The position numbers and the translations under genes were made by a program. DNA of 64,000 nt from Prorocentrum cordatum (taxonomy: Eukaryota; Sar; Dinophyceae; Prorocentrales; Prorocentraceae): NCBI GenBank assembly GCA_963575745.1, contig CAUYUJ010012780.1, forward strand, positions 124,001-188,000, given 5' to 3'. Under the pieces are notes generated by a model, which was given only the letters and a program-made list of their open reading frames with translations, made no database searches and was not told the DNA's origin. Each line of letters opens with the position of its first letter. Positions within the stretch are counted from its first letter, which is position 1. Of this stretch, positions 54,204 through 64,000 are shown piece after piece.

Positions 54204-54441
54204 GCGCTGGCACGCAGTGGCATTATGGTACAGCCTTCATGAGCGCCATTGCGTGACTGACGGTTGGGGTCGGCATGGCGCCGGCCAGAGCGGGGCCTCC
54301 GCCCGCCGCGCCCGGTCTTGACTCGCGCGCGACCCATTGCACCAGAGCGACAGAAGCACGATAGAATCTGACCTCCGAGGGATGGGGGACTGAGTCCGGG
54401 TCGGCACGACGGGATCTGTCCAAGGGCATCGGCAAAAGCTG

Positions 54442-55346
54442 TTATCGGATATATTCCTCCTGGTCAACGACAATGCGATCCTTGTATTGACAGGTGCGAC
54501 GGCCGGCGAAATCGGCTTCTCCTATCCTCCATCTTCCGAACTTGAACCGAACGGTTGCCCTTTTTAAAAAACGTTCTTGAAACTCGGACCGTCCGGTGAT
54601 GATCAGATCACCCACCTCAATCAGGACCGGGCCCACAAGGGCCCCCATGGGGTCGCGCCGGAGCCACGAGCGCGGCCCCACAAGAGATTTGACAAAACCC
54701 TCGGCCCTGAGCCGGTCTGTCAAAGTCCGATGCCAGAGAAGTGGGCATCGTTTAGCCTGCGCACCGGCGCAATGAGCTCGATGAGCTGGTCCGGGCCCGC
54801 AGGGAGGCCCGGGCGCGACTGAACGTTGATTGCTCCGCGTGGTCGCTCCAGCTTCTGACTCTGGCAGAATGCGTTCCTGGCACCAGCTATGGCGACAGAC
54901 CAGCCGAACGAGACCGCGACCTGGAGACATGTGAGAACACTCTCGGACTGTGGGGTCGGGGCATGAACTTCTAGGGGTTCGCTGTGAGGGTCTTGATGAC
55001 CGTGCGCGCACAATCTGGATTTCGGTCCTGGAAGGGACCCGACTCCCTCGACTGGCTAACCATCCTTGACGAGAGGGTCCTCCTCAGGCGCGAAGACGCG
55101 CACCGCGCCCGTGGCCAGCGTCGCCTCCTGTTCCTTAGCATCTGAGATCACAAATCGGGCCCGATCCTCGGGGCTCAGGCCCTGGATTCGAACCTCGGCT
55201 CCCCGGGGCTTCTGAGGAAGTTGCCGGCTGCGGCTTGAACTCGCAAAGGCCGCCTTGGTCTGATCCAGACCGACGAGGTCAGCAAGGACAGTCAGCAGCT
55301 CGGGAGCTCCTCCTCCTCGGATCCATTCCTGAAGCTCTCGGATCAA
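54442..55346 (-). pseudogene. Copia-like reverse transcriptase, catalytic site altered
   Basis: The first frame (55346-55056) reads SPEDRARFVISDAKEQEATL and TGAVRVFAPEED, the usual pre-RT segment (DAKEW....GAV.V). The second (55013-54720) gives FGWSVAIAGARNAFCQSQ and LIELIAPVRRLNDA. The third (55011-54442) gives WHRTLTDRLRAEGF, then IEVGDLIITG and FKFGRWRIGEADFAGR ending QEEYI. The palm motif normally reads VDDLL; here it is VGDL at 54607-54615, GAT changed to GGT at 54610-54612. The first catalytic aspartate (in D..NAFLQ) is also not preserved. The enzyme cannot be active. Confidence 0.8.
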
Positions 55347-55679
55347 GGCTCACCTCTCCCAGTGTCTAGGATCGTCGCAGGAGCGTTGTTTCTGAATCTT
55401 TCTTTTCGCTGGGGTCGGGGCTTCAGTTGACGCTGGGGGCAGTTTGCGCGGCTCGCAACATTGCAGCGCCATTCAGCGCGCGCGGGGGCGCGCGCGGGCA
55501 CCCAGAAGCGTGCAGCTACTGGGAGAGACGCCCGCAAGCGGCCATGCGAGACCACGGGCGCTCACAGGCACGCGGAAGCACTGGCAAGCACTCCCGCGTG
55601 TTTACATCTTCCCAAAAAGGTTGGCGAGACCTCCCACGCGTGCCCACGAGCACCCGCAACTCATCACGAAGCGCCCGCG

Positions 55680-56390
55680 GGCGGTCGCAGTCGCGGGCAC
55701 GCGCCCAAAGGCGGCCACACAAGCGCAGAAGCGCCCGCCGAAACCTTCCCCGCATGCACTGCTCCGCAGGCAATCGGAGGCCTCCGCCGAGCGTCGCGAC
55801 CAGGGGGCCACGTAGTGAGTCGGGCGAATGTTTCTCAGCCTTGCCGGTCGCCCTCGGCATCCCTGCGCGCGCTGGCAATGGGCGTTTTGTTTACAGACAG
55901 CTTCCGGAGGCCCATCGACCCCCAACGCATATTGAACTGCTGATGAGGGGGCCTGAGCGTGTTCCAACATTTACAAGAACGTTAGGTCTCAGAGGGGGGC
56001 ATGGCCACATATGGCCAAACATATATGTTTGGGCCTGTGAAAAAAAAAAACATATATTATGCATGGGCAAGTAAACAAGTACATGACGCATACGCCGGTA
56101 TAAAGAAATATACATGTATGGGCGGGCGTACATAACGATATGCACGGACCAGTGTAGCACGACAAATGTGTACAGGTGTATCCAGAATGTGGCGACATTT
56201 TCCCAGCCGTCCATGTACGCAGAGGGCCTCACTCGGGCATTGCCTTTTGGATGAGCACTGCCTCGCGGGATTCTCGTGTGGCTTTGGTAAGCTCTCACGG
56301 GTCTCATGGGGTTCGCTCGTCGGGCTCTCACGTGTCTCGCGGGGTTCGCTCGTCGGGCTCGTCGGGCTCTCACGGCCTCGGAGGGTTACA
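55680..56390 (-). repeat. Inverted-repeat arm, left
   Basis: Its reverse complement contains GCGCGCAGGGATGCCGAG, GCTGAGAAACATTCGCCC, GACTCACTACGTG, TATACGCCCGCCCATACATG and CCCGCGAGGCAGTGCTC. Each has a close partner in the right arm in the same order. Confidence 0.85.
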
Positions 56391-56394
56391 ATAA

Positions 56395-57000
56395 GACCCC
56401 CAAAGGGCCTCAAGAGGGTTCCAGATGGCCCCAAGAAGGGCAAATCAGGACCCCAACAGGGCCATATGAGGGCCCCAAGAGGTCCCCAGAGATGTGTCAC
56501 GGCCGTGAAACATCCCCGGGGCCCTCTCGGGGCCCTCTTGGCCCCCCCTGGGAGTCTCCTTGGGCCCCTCAAAGACGGCGGCAGAGGCCTCAGGATGAAC
56601 CAAGAGAGGCTCCAAGAGGGCCTCAAGAGGCCCCCAGGAAGGCCCACGGGATTATGTACCACAAGGGGGTCGGTTGGTAGATATTCCTGGGCACTTCTTG
56701 GAAACATATGCGGTGCTCTTGGGGGCCATCTGGGGGCCCCAGGGAGCCCTGTGGGGCCCCTTTTCCGGCCCTCCGAGGCCGTCTTCCCTCCTGCCTCCTC
56801 CTCCTACGTTATCCTGCTTCCTCCTGCAGCACCCATCCTCTGCATCCTCCTCCTGCCTCCTCCTCCCCCCCCTCCTCCTCCTCCTCCTCCTCCTCCTCCT
56901 CCTCGCCCTCCTTCATCCTCTCTTGCACCTGCATATTGTTATTCCTCGTCCTCCTCCTCCCTCCTCCTCTTCCTCCTCCTGCCTCCTCCTGCCCCTCCGG
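56395..57000. repeat. CCCCAAGAGG array and TCC microsatellite in loop
   Basis: 56395-56770 holds GGCCCCAAGAGG-type units; 56780-57000 is TCC-rich. Confidence 0.85.
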
Positions 57001-57189
57001 CTCCTCAGGGCAACAGGGGCCCCGGAGCATTCAGAGGGCCGTTGGGGTCCGCACTGCGCTCCCCGCTGCACTCCCCGCTGCACTCCCCACTAGCGCCCCA
57101 CTAGCGCCCCACTAACGACTGTCACAGGGTTCGTGGCCATGCCGATTCGGCTTAAAGTCGAGCGCCACAGTCGAGTGCGAAGTCCCGCT

Positions 57190-57375
57190 TAAGATTTCTC
57201 GTGGGCTCGTTGGTGGGCTCGCTAGTGGGCCCCTTAGTGGGCTCGTTAGTGGGCTCGTTAGTGGGTCGCTAGTGGGCCCCTTAGTGGACTCGTTAGTGGG
57301 TCCCTTAGTGGGCTCGTTAGCGGGCTCGTTAATGGGTCCCTTAGTGGGGGCGTTCGGGGGTCCGCTCCTGGGCCG
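57190..57375. repeat. 12-bp tandem repeat GGGCTCGTTAGT
   Basis: About 14 imperfect copies of GGGCTCGTTAGT / GGGCCCCTTAGT, followed to 57690 by looser GAGCCCGACGGA repeats. Open frames (for example Pro/Thr-rich on the minus strand) follow from the period. Confidence 0.9.
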
Positions 57376-57689
57376 TTCGTGGGCGGCCTCCTGGAAGAGC
57401 CTCGTTGTTGCCTGGTGGGCTTCTTGATGCGAGCCCTGAGTGACTTCGCCCAAGAGGGTCCGAAAGGTTTCAAGACCCACCGATGAGGGCCCAACGGAGA
57501 CTTCGAGAGTCCGACGGAACCCGACGGAGCCGGAAGGAGCCATACGGAGCCCGACGGAACACGACAGAACTCAAAAGGGAAAGGAAAAGGCGACAGGATG
57601 AGCCCGACGAAGCCTGACAGAGCCCGACTAGAGGAGGGAGGAGGACAAGGAAAGGAGGAGGGAGGATGACAAGGGGAGATGCGGAGCCC

Positions 57690-58480
57690 GACGGAGCCCA
57701 ATCGAGCCCGCAAGAGCCCCACGAGAGCCTCGCGAGAACCCCTGGGGGAGCCCGGCGAGAGCCCCGCGTGAGCCCCACGAGACCCCGAGCGAACCCCGAG
57801 GAACGCCCGGCGAAATCCTCGCGGGGAACCCCATGAGAGCCCCGCAGGAACCCCGAGAGAGCCCGACGAGCGAGCCCCACGAGACCCGTGGGAGCCCAAA
57901 AAAGCCCCACGAAAACCCCGCGAGGCAATGCCGGCCCCAAAGACAGTGCTCGAGAGAGGCAGGCCGCGTATTTTGACGGTCGAGCCATCTTCACCACATG
58001 TAGGATGCACTTGTGCATCGTTCTCGTTCTTCACTGGCCCATGCACGTGTTTTTCGTTACCCGCCCATGTATGCATATTTCCATATGCTGGCCGATGCTC
58101 AATGTCGTGTTCTAAACTGGTTAATGCTCACACGGTCGCACGCACATTGGCCCATGCATATCTTGCGCACGTCTGTGGCGAAGGTCCCCTTTGCAGCTTA
58201 ACTGTTATACATGTTGAAGCACCCGCAAGTTACTTGATCGGCAATGCAATTTGGGCCGATGGGTCGATGGGCCGTCGGCAGTCGTCTGCACAAAGCACCC
58301 CCTGTCAGCGCGCGCAGGGATGCCGAGCGCGACTGACATGGCTGAGAAACACTCGCCCGACTCACTATGTGAGCCTCCCGGGCGCGACACTGGGAGGAAG
58401 CCTCCGAGTGCCTGCAGGGCGGTGCATGGCAATTTGTGAGCGCTTGACAATAATGGCCACCTGTGAGTGTTTTGCAATGT
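57690..58480 (+). repeat. Inverted-repeat arm, right
   Basis: Contains CCCCGCGAGGCAATGCC, TTACCCGCCCATGTATGC, GCGCGCAGGGATGCCGAG, GCTGAGAAACACTCGCCC and GACTCACTATGTG, matching the left arm in inverse order. Identity is high at 58290-58375 and lower elsewhere. Confidence 0.85.
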
Positions 58481-58783
58481 CGGGAAAACGTTGGCCGGTC
58501 ACTTCCAAACCACGCCAAAATAATGACCACACGTTTAAGACGACTCTGCCGCTATCATGCAATGCGCATGCCGTTGGGCATGCACCGGGCCCCGCCCCGC
58601 GCAATCGCCATGGCCACGAACCATTCTGGCGAGATGCGCAACCATGGGCATACGCGCGCCCGCGATTCAGCCACCCCCTGGAGAAGGAGGGGCAAAACCA
58701 TAGCGCCCGAATCCAACAAAAACTGCGATGAGCAATGAGTTCGGAGCGCGAGTCCAGCGCGCGCCGCAAAAACGAAACAAGAG

Positions 58784-58847
<64 letters not shown>

Positions 58848-58857
58848 AAAAAAAAAA
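58784..58857 (+). repeat. Poly(A), 63 A then C then 10 A
   Basis: Uninterrupted A from 58784 to 58846, C at 58847, then ten A. The length and purity fit the tail of a recent retroposed sequence on the plus strand, or a slippage-grown A-run. A second 15-base A-run lies at 59066-59080. Confidence 0.97.
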
Positions 58858-59131
58858 GCAGGACACAAAAAACCATTAGTGGATCCTAGCCTCGGGGAGA
58901 GCTGACAAGGCGTCGTCTTGGGCGTCGTCAGGGGCGCTCCACTCGTCGTCACCTCTGCCACCTTGCGCTCCTTCCGCCGCCTCGGCCGCCCAGACTCACG
59001 TCGGGCATGCCCCCCATACAGGGGGAACTTCGACGGGGAGAAACAAATGCCCCAACAACCCCCCCCCAAAAAAAAAAAAAAAGCCCCCAGACTACTTTTG
59101 GAGCATTGTTTGACTATTGTTGGTGCATGTT

Positions 59132-59959
59132 TCATTTCCCGTTGAAAATCCACATGCGCGGGGACAGGCCCGACTTAAGCCCGGACTCCCAGGTCGCCTC
59201 CAAAGATCGGTCCGGGGACCTACTTCGCGCCAGGTCTTCAGGAGGGAACCTCTCGGGAGGGCGCCGCGCGCGCGCCGCCGAGGTATCGCGGCCAGAGCCG
59301 ACGGGCCTGGAGGGCTCAAAAACAAGATTCCCCACGGGAGCGTTAGCCGCTGAAGCCCCTCGCTCGGCGGGCGGGGAAACGGCGTGCCCGGGGGAAGCTG
59401 GCGCGCCAGAAATCGCCGGGCCGGGCGGCCCAAGGAGGCTGAGCCTAGGCGGTGCTAATTCATCAGGATGGCCAGGCGGGACTCCGCTGGGCGACGCGCC
59501 GCCGGGCGGCGGCGCGGACTCGGGCGGCCCCTCGATCGCGGCCGCCCACTGCCTGGAAGAAGGCGCCTCCCCCTCGTGCTCTCCTATTGGGGTAAGTCTG
59601 GGCTTCTTATCCGCGGAACCTCTCCCGGGGCCATTGGCGGGCCTAGTCTCGCTCCTCGGCCCTCGAGGGCCCGATCGAGAGTCGGGCGGCGCCAAGCCCC
59701 CGCCCGGGGCCAAAGACCCTCCAGGAACAAAGTCCCCGGAGACCGAGGGGCAGCGAGAATCATCCGAAACCCTCTGGCGACGCCTGGCGGAGACCTGATC
59801 GAGAGGGTCCGCGGCGCGATCGTTCTCGGGGACGTCGTCGGCCTCGGGGGGCGGGGGGCCTTCGGAGGCCGCGTCCGCCGCCCCGGCCCTCGCCCCAGGT
59901 TTGCAGACCTCTTCTCTAAGCCGATCGAAGGTGGGGCTGTCGAGGAATTCTGCCCGCAT
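59132..59959 (-). pseudogene. Copia-like INT-RT linker, Pro/Gly-rich
   Basis: Begins MRAEFLDSPTFDRLREEV, which fits the helix after the integrase C-terminal domain, then becomes Pro/Ser/Gly-rich and ends at 59132. Such variable linkers are normal between INT and RT. It overlaps the end of the integrase frame, so a frameshift is needed near 59950. Confidence 0.5.
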
Positions 59960-60889
59960 CGACTCGGCCCGGGTGGCTGGCCTGAGTTGCCCGGCTTAAA
60001 GAGCTGGCCCTCATCGCACTGGTGCCCCCGGACCCCTCTGACTGGTAAATCACGACCCCCGGCCCCGTCCACCCGTCCCTCTGCAGCGAGTGGGAGCGAT
60101 TGGGCGCCGTGAGGCGCCTGAACACATATACCCAGTCACCTGGGCGGAAGACGCGCTGCGCGCGGGGCCGTGCCCTCGCCGCCTCAACAGCGCGCGACCG
60201 AGCATCTAAACCAGCGATCGAGGGGCGGACGGGCCTTTTCCTTGATTTTGTGCTGGCGCGCAAACTCTGCGTGGAGACGCCCTCCTTTCCAATCGGGTCG
60301 ATCGGATCGCCCGAAAGCGGACTCCGAGGCGGGTCCCGGCCAAGAACCACTTGCGAGGGGCCCCGGTGAAAGCCTCGATTTTTCGCCGCCACGACCTCGC
60401 AAAGCACAGGATCGGTTCCGTGCCTGGACGTCGGATTCACGGACTGGGCAGCCTTGGAGAGAGCGCCCTTCACGATGCCTCCGCGGCGCTCGCACTTGCC
60501 ATTCTGGTGAGGCGAGTTGGCGGGAATGGCATGCTGCATGATACCCAGATGCTCGCCCCCCCCTGGCAGAAACGGCCTCAGACCCCTCCCCCCCCCGTCG
60601 CGCGTAAGGACCTCTGGAGCTCCAAAACAATGAACCCACCAACGAAGAAAGGCACCCCAGGCCGATGTGCCGCATCATCGGAAAGGAGGGTGCACTGCTG
60701 AAACGAGGCCCCGTGATCGACCAAGTAAATCACCGGCGCAATCTTGCCCTGGATATCCAGATAGAACACGTCCACAGCCACCACTTCATTGAAGGCACAT
60801 GAGTGGGGAAGGTGTGCTTTTCGCCTCCATCCGGCCCTGGGGCGAAAAGCAAACTGATCGCATCGAAACTGATCCCTCGCCCACCGCAA
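59950..60889 (-). pseudogene. Copia-like integrase core and C-terminal domain
   Basis: First catalytic Asp in EVVAVDVFYLDIQGK (codon 60770-60772). After a frameshift near 60640 the frame reads RWWVHCFGAPEVLTRDGGG with the second Asp at 60597-60599. Then come PANSPHQNGKCERRGG and the Glu codon at 60489-60491. The second Asp and Glu are in one frame exactly 36 codons apart, the DD35E spacing of retroviral-type integrases. The C-terminal part holds FRPGDWVYVFRR and DGWTGPGVVI, the DNA-binding end. It would insert the element's cDNA into chromosomes. Confidence 0.85.
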
Positions 60890-61229
60890 GGCTTCTAAAC
60901 GCGCGCCAGCGACGCGCAGAGCCCGAAGGAAGTCTTCGTTTGAGGGGTGCCCAAGGTTGACATGGAGAGCCCCTGGTCCAGCTTTTCGGTCTCGGGTCCC
61001 GGGGCCGACTCGAGGCGAGCCCGCGATCGCGGCCCCCTGGGGTTCGCCGACTCAGAGCCCCCTTTCCGAGGCGGCGGGATCCGCCCCTTGCACGGGAAAG
61101 CTCCATCTGTCCCGATCCGAAGACTGACCCTCGCCCTCGCAGAACGCGAGACGGTCAATGCCCGAGCTCCGCCGTCCACGATGGCAGGCCCAAGCGGCCC
61201 AGGCGCCATCCCCCACAAGGCCAGACTAC

Positions 61230-61752
61230 TGGTCAGCTCGCCCGGGAACTTCCCAGCGGCGGAAGTCCTGGCGCCGCCAAGGAGGGTGACGTGGGCATGG
61301 TCCGAGGAGCAACGACGCTGACAATGAGCTAGGACCTCGGACGAATTGGACACGATGGTCGTCGGTTTCTTAGCGGGTCCCAAGTTCCCGGCCGTCAGCC
61401 CGCGCATCCACTGGCCCAGGCGGGCCGACCGAACATCAGCCCTCTCAGAAATCGCCCCGATGCGCTCGTGCCCCCAGGACGACGCAGAGGACGGGTGCTC
61501 CGAAGCAAGTAGCCCCCCGTGGTCCATCAAAAAATTCGGCTATCTTCGCACGCAGATGCATCGCCGCCGACCCTCTGGTCTCTCCCCCCCTCTCTCTTCG
61601 ACTCTCCTGGGATGCATCCGGCCCCAGTTGGCGGCCCGGGGCGCGCTAAAGGCTTTGCACATCGGAGTCATGCAGGCCACCAGGAGAGCATCGGCCTCGA
61701 GCTGCCTCCACATATTGACCTGGCCCACAGGAAAGAGGAGATCAGTGCCCAT
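61230..61752 (-). pseudogene. Methyltransferase-like segment upstream of integrase
   Basis: The first frame reads MGTDLLFPVGQVNMWRQLEA and ACMTPMCKAFSAPRAANW, similar to the S-P-(P/M)-C-(T/K)-x-FS pattern seen between protease and integrase in dinoflagellate Copia-like polyproteins. It recalls motif IV (PPC) of cytosine methyltransferases. The second frame continues ASEHPSSASSW, AKKPTTIVSNSSEVLAH and QRRCSSDHAHVTLLGG, the conserved HP...SW and RC..DH.H blocks before integrase. A catalytic role is not implied; the fold assignment is an inference. Confidence 0.55.
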
Positions 61753-62524
61753 GATGAGATCGAGCGGGCCGAGACCCTGTGGCCCCGTCGCTCCAGCTCG
61801 GCAGTGACCTTAGCCGGACTGAAGACCTCTCAGGCCAGAGCACCCCCCTCCTCCTCTCAGCCCTGAGAATTAGCTTCCGCCGAGCCCGACGCCCCGAGCG
61901 AAGACGCGCGCCATCTAGGGCCCGGGCGGCCGCCTGTCGCGCCTTTCGGGAAACCGACGGCTGCGCGTGATCCAGGAGACCGTCTGAGACCTCCCCCACC
62001 TTCTTTCCTGTTCCCCCCTTCCCTCCCTTCTCCGCTTCAGCTCCTCCCTTCGCCTCTCCTCGGATCTTCTCGCGCCGGAAAGGCACGTCGAGAACTGCCG
62101 CTAGAGTGCAGGAGACTGCCTGAGCCATCTTCCGCGCCCCCGAGGCTGCCCAGAGACCCGAGACAAGGATGCGACCCTTGATCTCGACCCACCTCGGAAG
62201 GGGGGGGGGGGGCGGATATATCGGTCTCGCCTCCGCACTCGGCCACCGCGAAGGCCGTGGGGAACTTAGTTCGACCCTGCGGGTCGAGCCCGGTGGGAAA
62301 CCACCCTTGCCTAGAGCACGCGCCAGGCGAAGTGGGAGGCGCGGGGAGATCCGAGCCGAAGGATCTCTGGATCTCCCGGGGAGCCCCTCGGATGCGTCGT
62401 CGCGCCCGGGCGCGATTGAAGAGTTGAGGCAAGGGAAACTCGGGGAGCCCGCTGTGGACCATCTTCCCCTGATGGCCGCCGGCCAGCTCACTCGCGCGCC
62501 AGTGCCCTCCTGGGGGCCCTCCGC

Positions 62525-63034
62525 AACCGCCGGCAGCACCCCTCCGGGAGCGCGGCCCTCGGCGATCGCCTGCATGATCTTGGCCACCCTCCTCTCCTCG
62601 AGCTCCTTTGGGGTGAACGGGACACGCGGCAGCTGGATCTTGCGCGCCATGCACTTCGTGCGCTGGCCGAACTGGTTGGAGCCGAACCACTTCGAGTGCG
62701 CTGGATGAAAGCAATCCTGCGGGTCCTCGGACTCCTTGACTGCGGCTGGCATCACTGAGACAGCTACGACCTTCTGCGTGCACGCGTGGAGGAGGTGCCA
62801 GAGGGGGCGAAGGACAGCCCGGCGCCAGCAGAGCATCGGGGTCAGGACCTTGTAGCCGCCCAGAAACCACTGCGACTCAAGCTCGGTCATGGCCCCCGTC
62901 TCCAGCGCCTCCTCGACAGGCGGATCGAACTTGGTCTTCGACAGCTGCTCCCAATCTTCCATCTCGACGTCGGTCACTCCGCGCCCCATCGCATGGCGGG
63001 TCCCCTCGCGCAGGTTGCCCAGGTCTGAATCCAC
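62525..63034 (-). pseudogene. Copia-like spacer with Cys/His motif
   Basis: Reads ESEDPQDCFHPAHSKWFGSN then QFGQRTKC (residues about 101-128 of the open frame), resembling a C.H....GN..G....C segment that follows the protease in dinoflagellate Copia-like elements and may bind zinc. The preceding helix (PMLCWRRAVLRPLWHLLHA) fits. The frame stays open to 61742, but beyond about residue 170 it becomes Pro/Arg-rich and is probably out of the original frame. Confidence 0.5.
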
Positions 63035-63491
63035 CTTCTTGGCCGGCGCCTTCCGCGCACGGCTGCTGACATGAGGCGGCTTGCCCCGCGCTGCCAGGCG
63101 GCCTGGCTTGCCCGCTGGATCGGGCGCCGCCGGGCGCGCCCCCCCCCCCCCCCCCCCTGAGATGAGACCTTCGAAGCAGGCTGAGCCGAGAACTCCAGAT
63201 ATTCGCGCCCTGGGGGTTAGGATACTCCGGGGAGAGAAAAGTCGGGGAGACGTAAGACCCGGGCACGGGGGACTCGGAAATCCCCGACGAGGTCGTCAAA
63301 AAAATGACGAGGCCGAGCCTGCATTTTGACGAGGTCTCCCGCTGCAGACATCCCACAAAACTCCTCCTCGTCAAAATCCGAGTCGCGGTCGTCAAAAAAC
63401 GATGGCGAACCCGAGTCCCGGCAAACCCGGGTCTTACGCTCCCCCGAAAAAGGGCGGGGTGAGAACTGACTGGGCTGAAGCGCTAACCTGT

Positions 63492-63998
63492 CTACCCCTC
63501 CGCCCCCCCCCCACCCCAGCGGTCCTCTACCGGCAGCTGGCTGACCGGCATCTTCTGCTGGATCTCGGGGGCCAGGGGGAAGTCGCTGGCTGGGCGCTGA
63601 ACGAGATCGACTGAACGATGGCCCGAGGGGTGGGGTGCCAGCTTCACCCCCGAGATCTTCCCAGCCACTCGCACGGTCATCAAATCCCTCTAGAGGTCGA
63701 TGATCGCGTTGAGAGCGGACGCGAACTTCGCTGGAAGTAGGGGCGGGCGCGAGCCTTCCAGCACCAGGAACTCAACGACCCCGCGGCCTCCGAGGGAGAT
63801 GGGGGCCCGCGCTCTGCCGATCGGGACCGCGCGGCCGCTCGCTCCAGAGGCCTGAACGCCCACCGCTGGGCTCCAGTCGAAGTGGATCCTGAACCCGTGA
63901 GCCTGCAGCGCTCGGTCCAGCTCCTCAGCGTTGACCTCCCCAATCAGTGCCTGTCCAGCGGCCGCGTCGACCAGCGCGCGGGCGCCTGGTTTCTTCAA
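63492..63998 (-). pseudogene. Copia-like aspartic protease, stop codon inside
   Basis: The frame reads ARALVDAAAGQALIGEVN, then a GVQASGASGRAVPIG segment and RPPLLPAKFASALNAIIDL, stop, then KISGVKLAPHPSGH. Dinoflagellate Copia-like proteases read VDTAA..LIG, GVGG.A and LLP...L..L.A.IDL in this order. The motif Asp is present and the following Thr is Ala. A TAG at 63690-63692 interrupts the frame before the PSGH block. It continues past the window's right edge. Confidence 0.65.
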
Positions 63999-64000
63999 CG

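Larger units (their letters stand above)
55380..58870. mobile_element. ~3.4-kb insertion between integrase and RT
   Basis: The Copia-like reading stops near 55346 on one side and near 59132 on the other. The sequence between has no pol similarity. It is dominated by a large inverted repeat (arms 55680-56390 and 57690-58480) with a central region of microsatellites and arrays, and ends near a 63-base A-run. Exact ends and target duplication were not found. Confidence 0.55.
53210..64000 (-). mobile_element. Degenerate Copia-like LTR retrotransposon, partial
   Basis: Minus-strand order from the right edge: protease (63998-63492), zinc-like spacer (63034-62525), methyltransferase-like/HP segment (61752-61230), integrase (60889-59950), RT (55346-54442), RNase H and C-terminal tail (54203-53210). 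This is the Copia (Ty1) order PR-INT-RT-RH. Many frameshifts and at least one in-frame stop (63690-63692) show decay. A 3.4-kb insertion separates INT from RT. Gag and the 5' LTR lie beyond the window. Confidence 0.8.

Noticed and set aside
55180-55205. GGTTCGAATCC on the minus strand, a perfect tRNA T-arm/B-box match
   Set aside because: It lies inside a readable Copia-like pol segment and no cloverleaf or A box can be drawn around it.
58555-58876. Poly-Phe open frames on the minus strand
   Set aside because: Translation of the poly(A) run only.

Overview
This window is best explained as nuclear DNA of a dinoflagellate, although no host gene gives the species. The strongest evidence is a 22-base dinoflagellate spliced leader (minus strand, 32676-32697) fused to the 5' end of a full-length LINE. 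High GC, very dense microsatellites, large amounts of degenerate reverse-transcriptase sequence and almost no intact host coding sequence fit the same picture. Little here is single-copy genic DNA; the only good host-gene candidate is one helicase exon at 16328-16800.

Layout, left to right. 1-3600: a decayed LINE on the minus strand (endonuclease, RT with YADD, thumb, zinc motif, RNase H-like end). 3.6-8.3 kb: tandem duplications, a 72-bp minisatellite, a decayed LINE ORF1-like coiled coil, a ~530-bp GGC tract and CCCCAAGAGG-type arrays. 8.3-12.7 kb: mostly featureless. 12.7-20.6 kb: a plus-strand LINE apparently split into two halves (ORF1 plus endonuclease at 13.4-14.6 kb; linker, thumb and zinc motifs at 18.5-20.6 kb). 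Between the halves lie a 1.2-kb fold-back element, the helicase exon, a 161-bp tandem array and GAT/GA microsatellites. 25.4-33.6 kb: an interspersed composite repeat with a (GTT)n tail, present as tandem units A and B plus inverted copies. Unit B is interrupted by the intact LINE (27431-32697), which has a 17-bp perfect target-site duplication, a poly(A), ORF1, ORF2 and the spliced leader.

33.8-53 kb: repeats, including two TIR element families (here called MITE1 and MITE2, one copy of MITE2 apparently nested in MITE1), a 53-bp tandem, a 152-bp satellite and several stretches where I recognise nothing. 53.2 kb to the right edge: a decayed minus-strand Copia-like retrotransposon in the order protease, zinc/spacer, methyltransferase-like segment, integrase (recognisable DD35E), RT, RNase H. 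It is broken by frameshifts and by a ~3.4-kb insertion carrying a large inverted repeat.

The window is therefore a layered record of transposition: LINE into repeat, fold-back into LINE, inverted repeat into Copia, MITE into MITE. Only the 27.4-32.7 kb LINE looks recently active. Domain assignments rest on motif recognition by eye; no database search was run.
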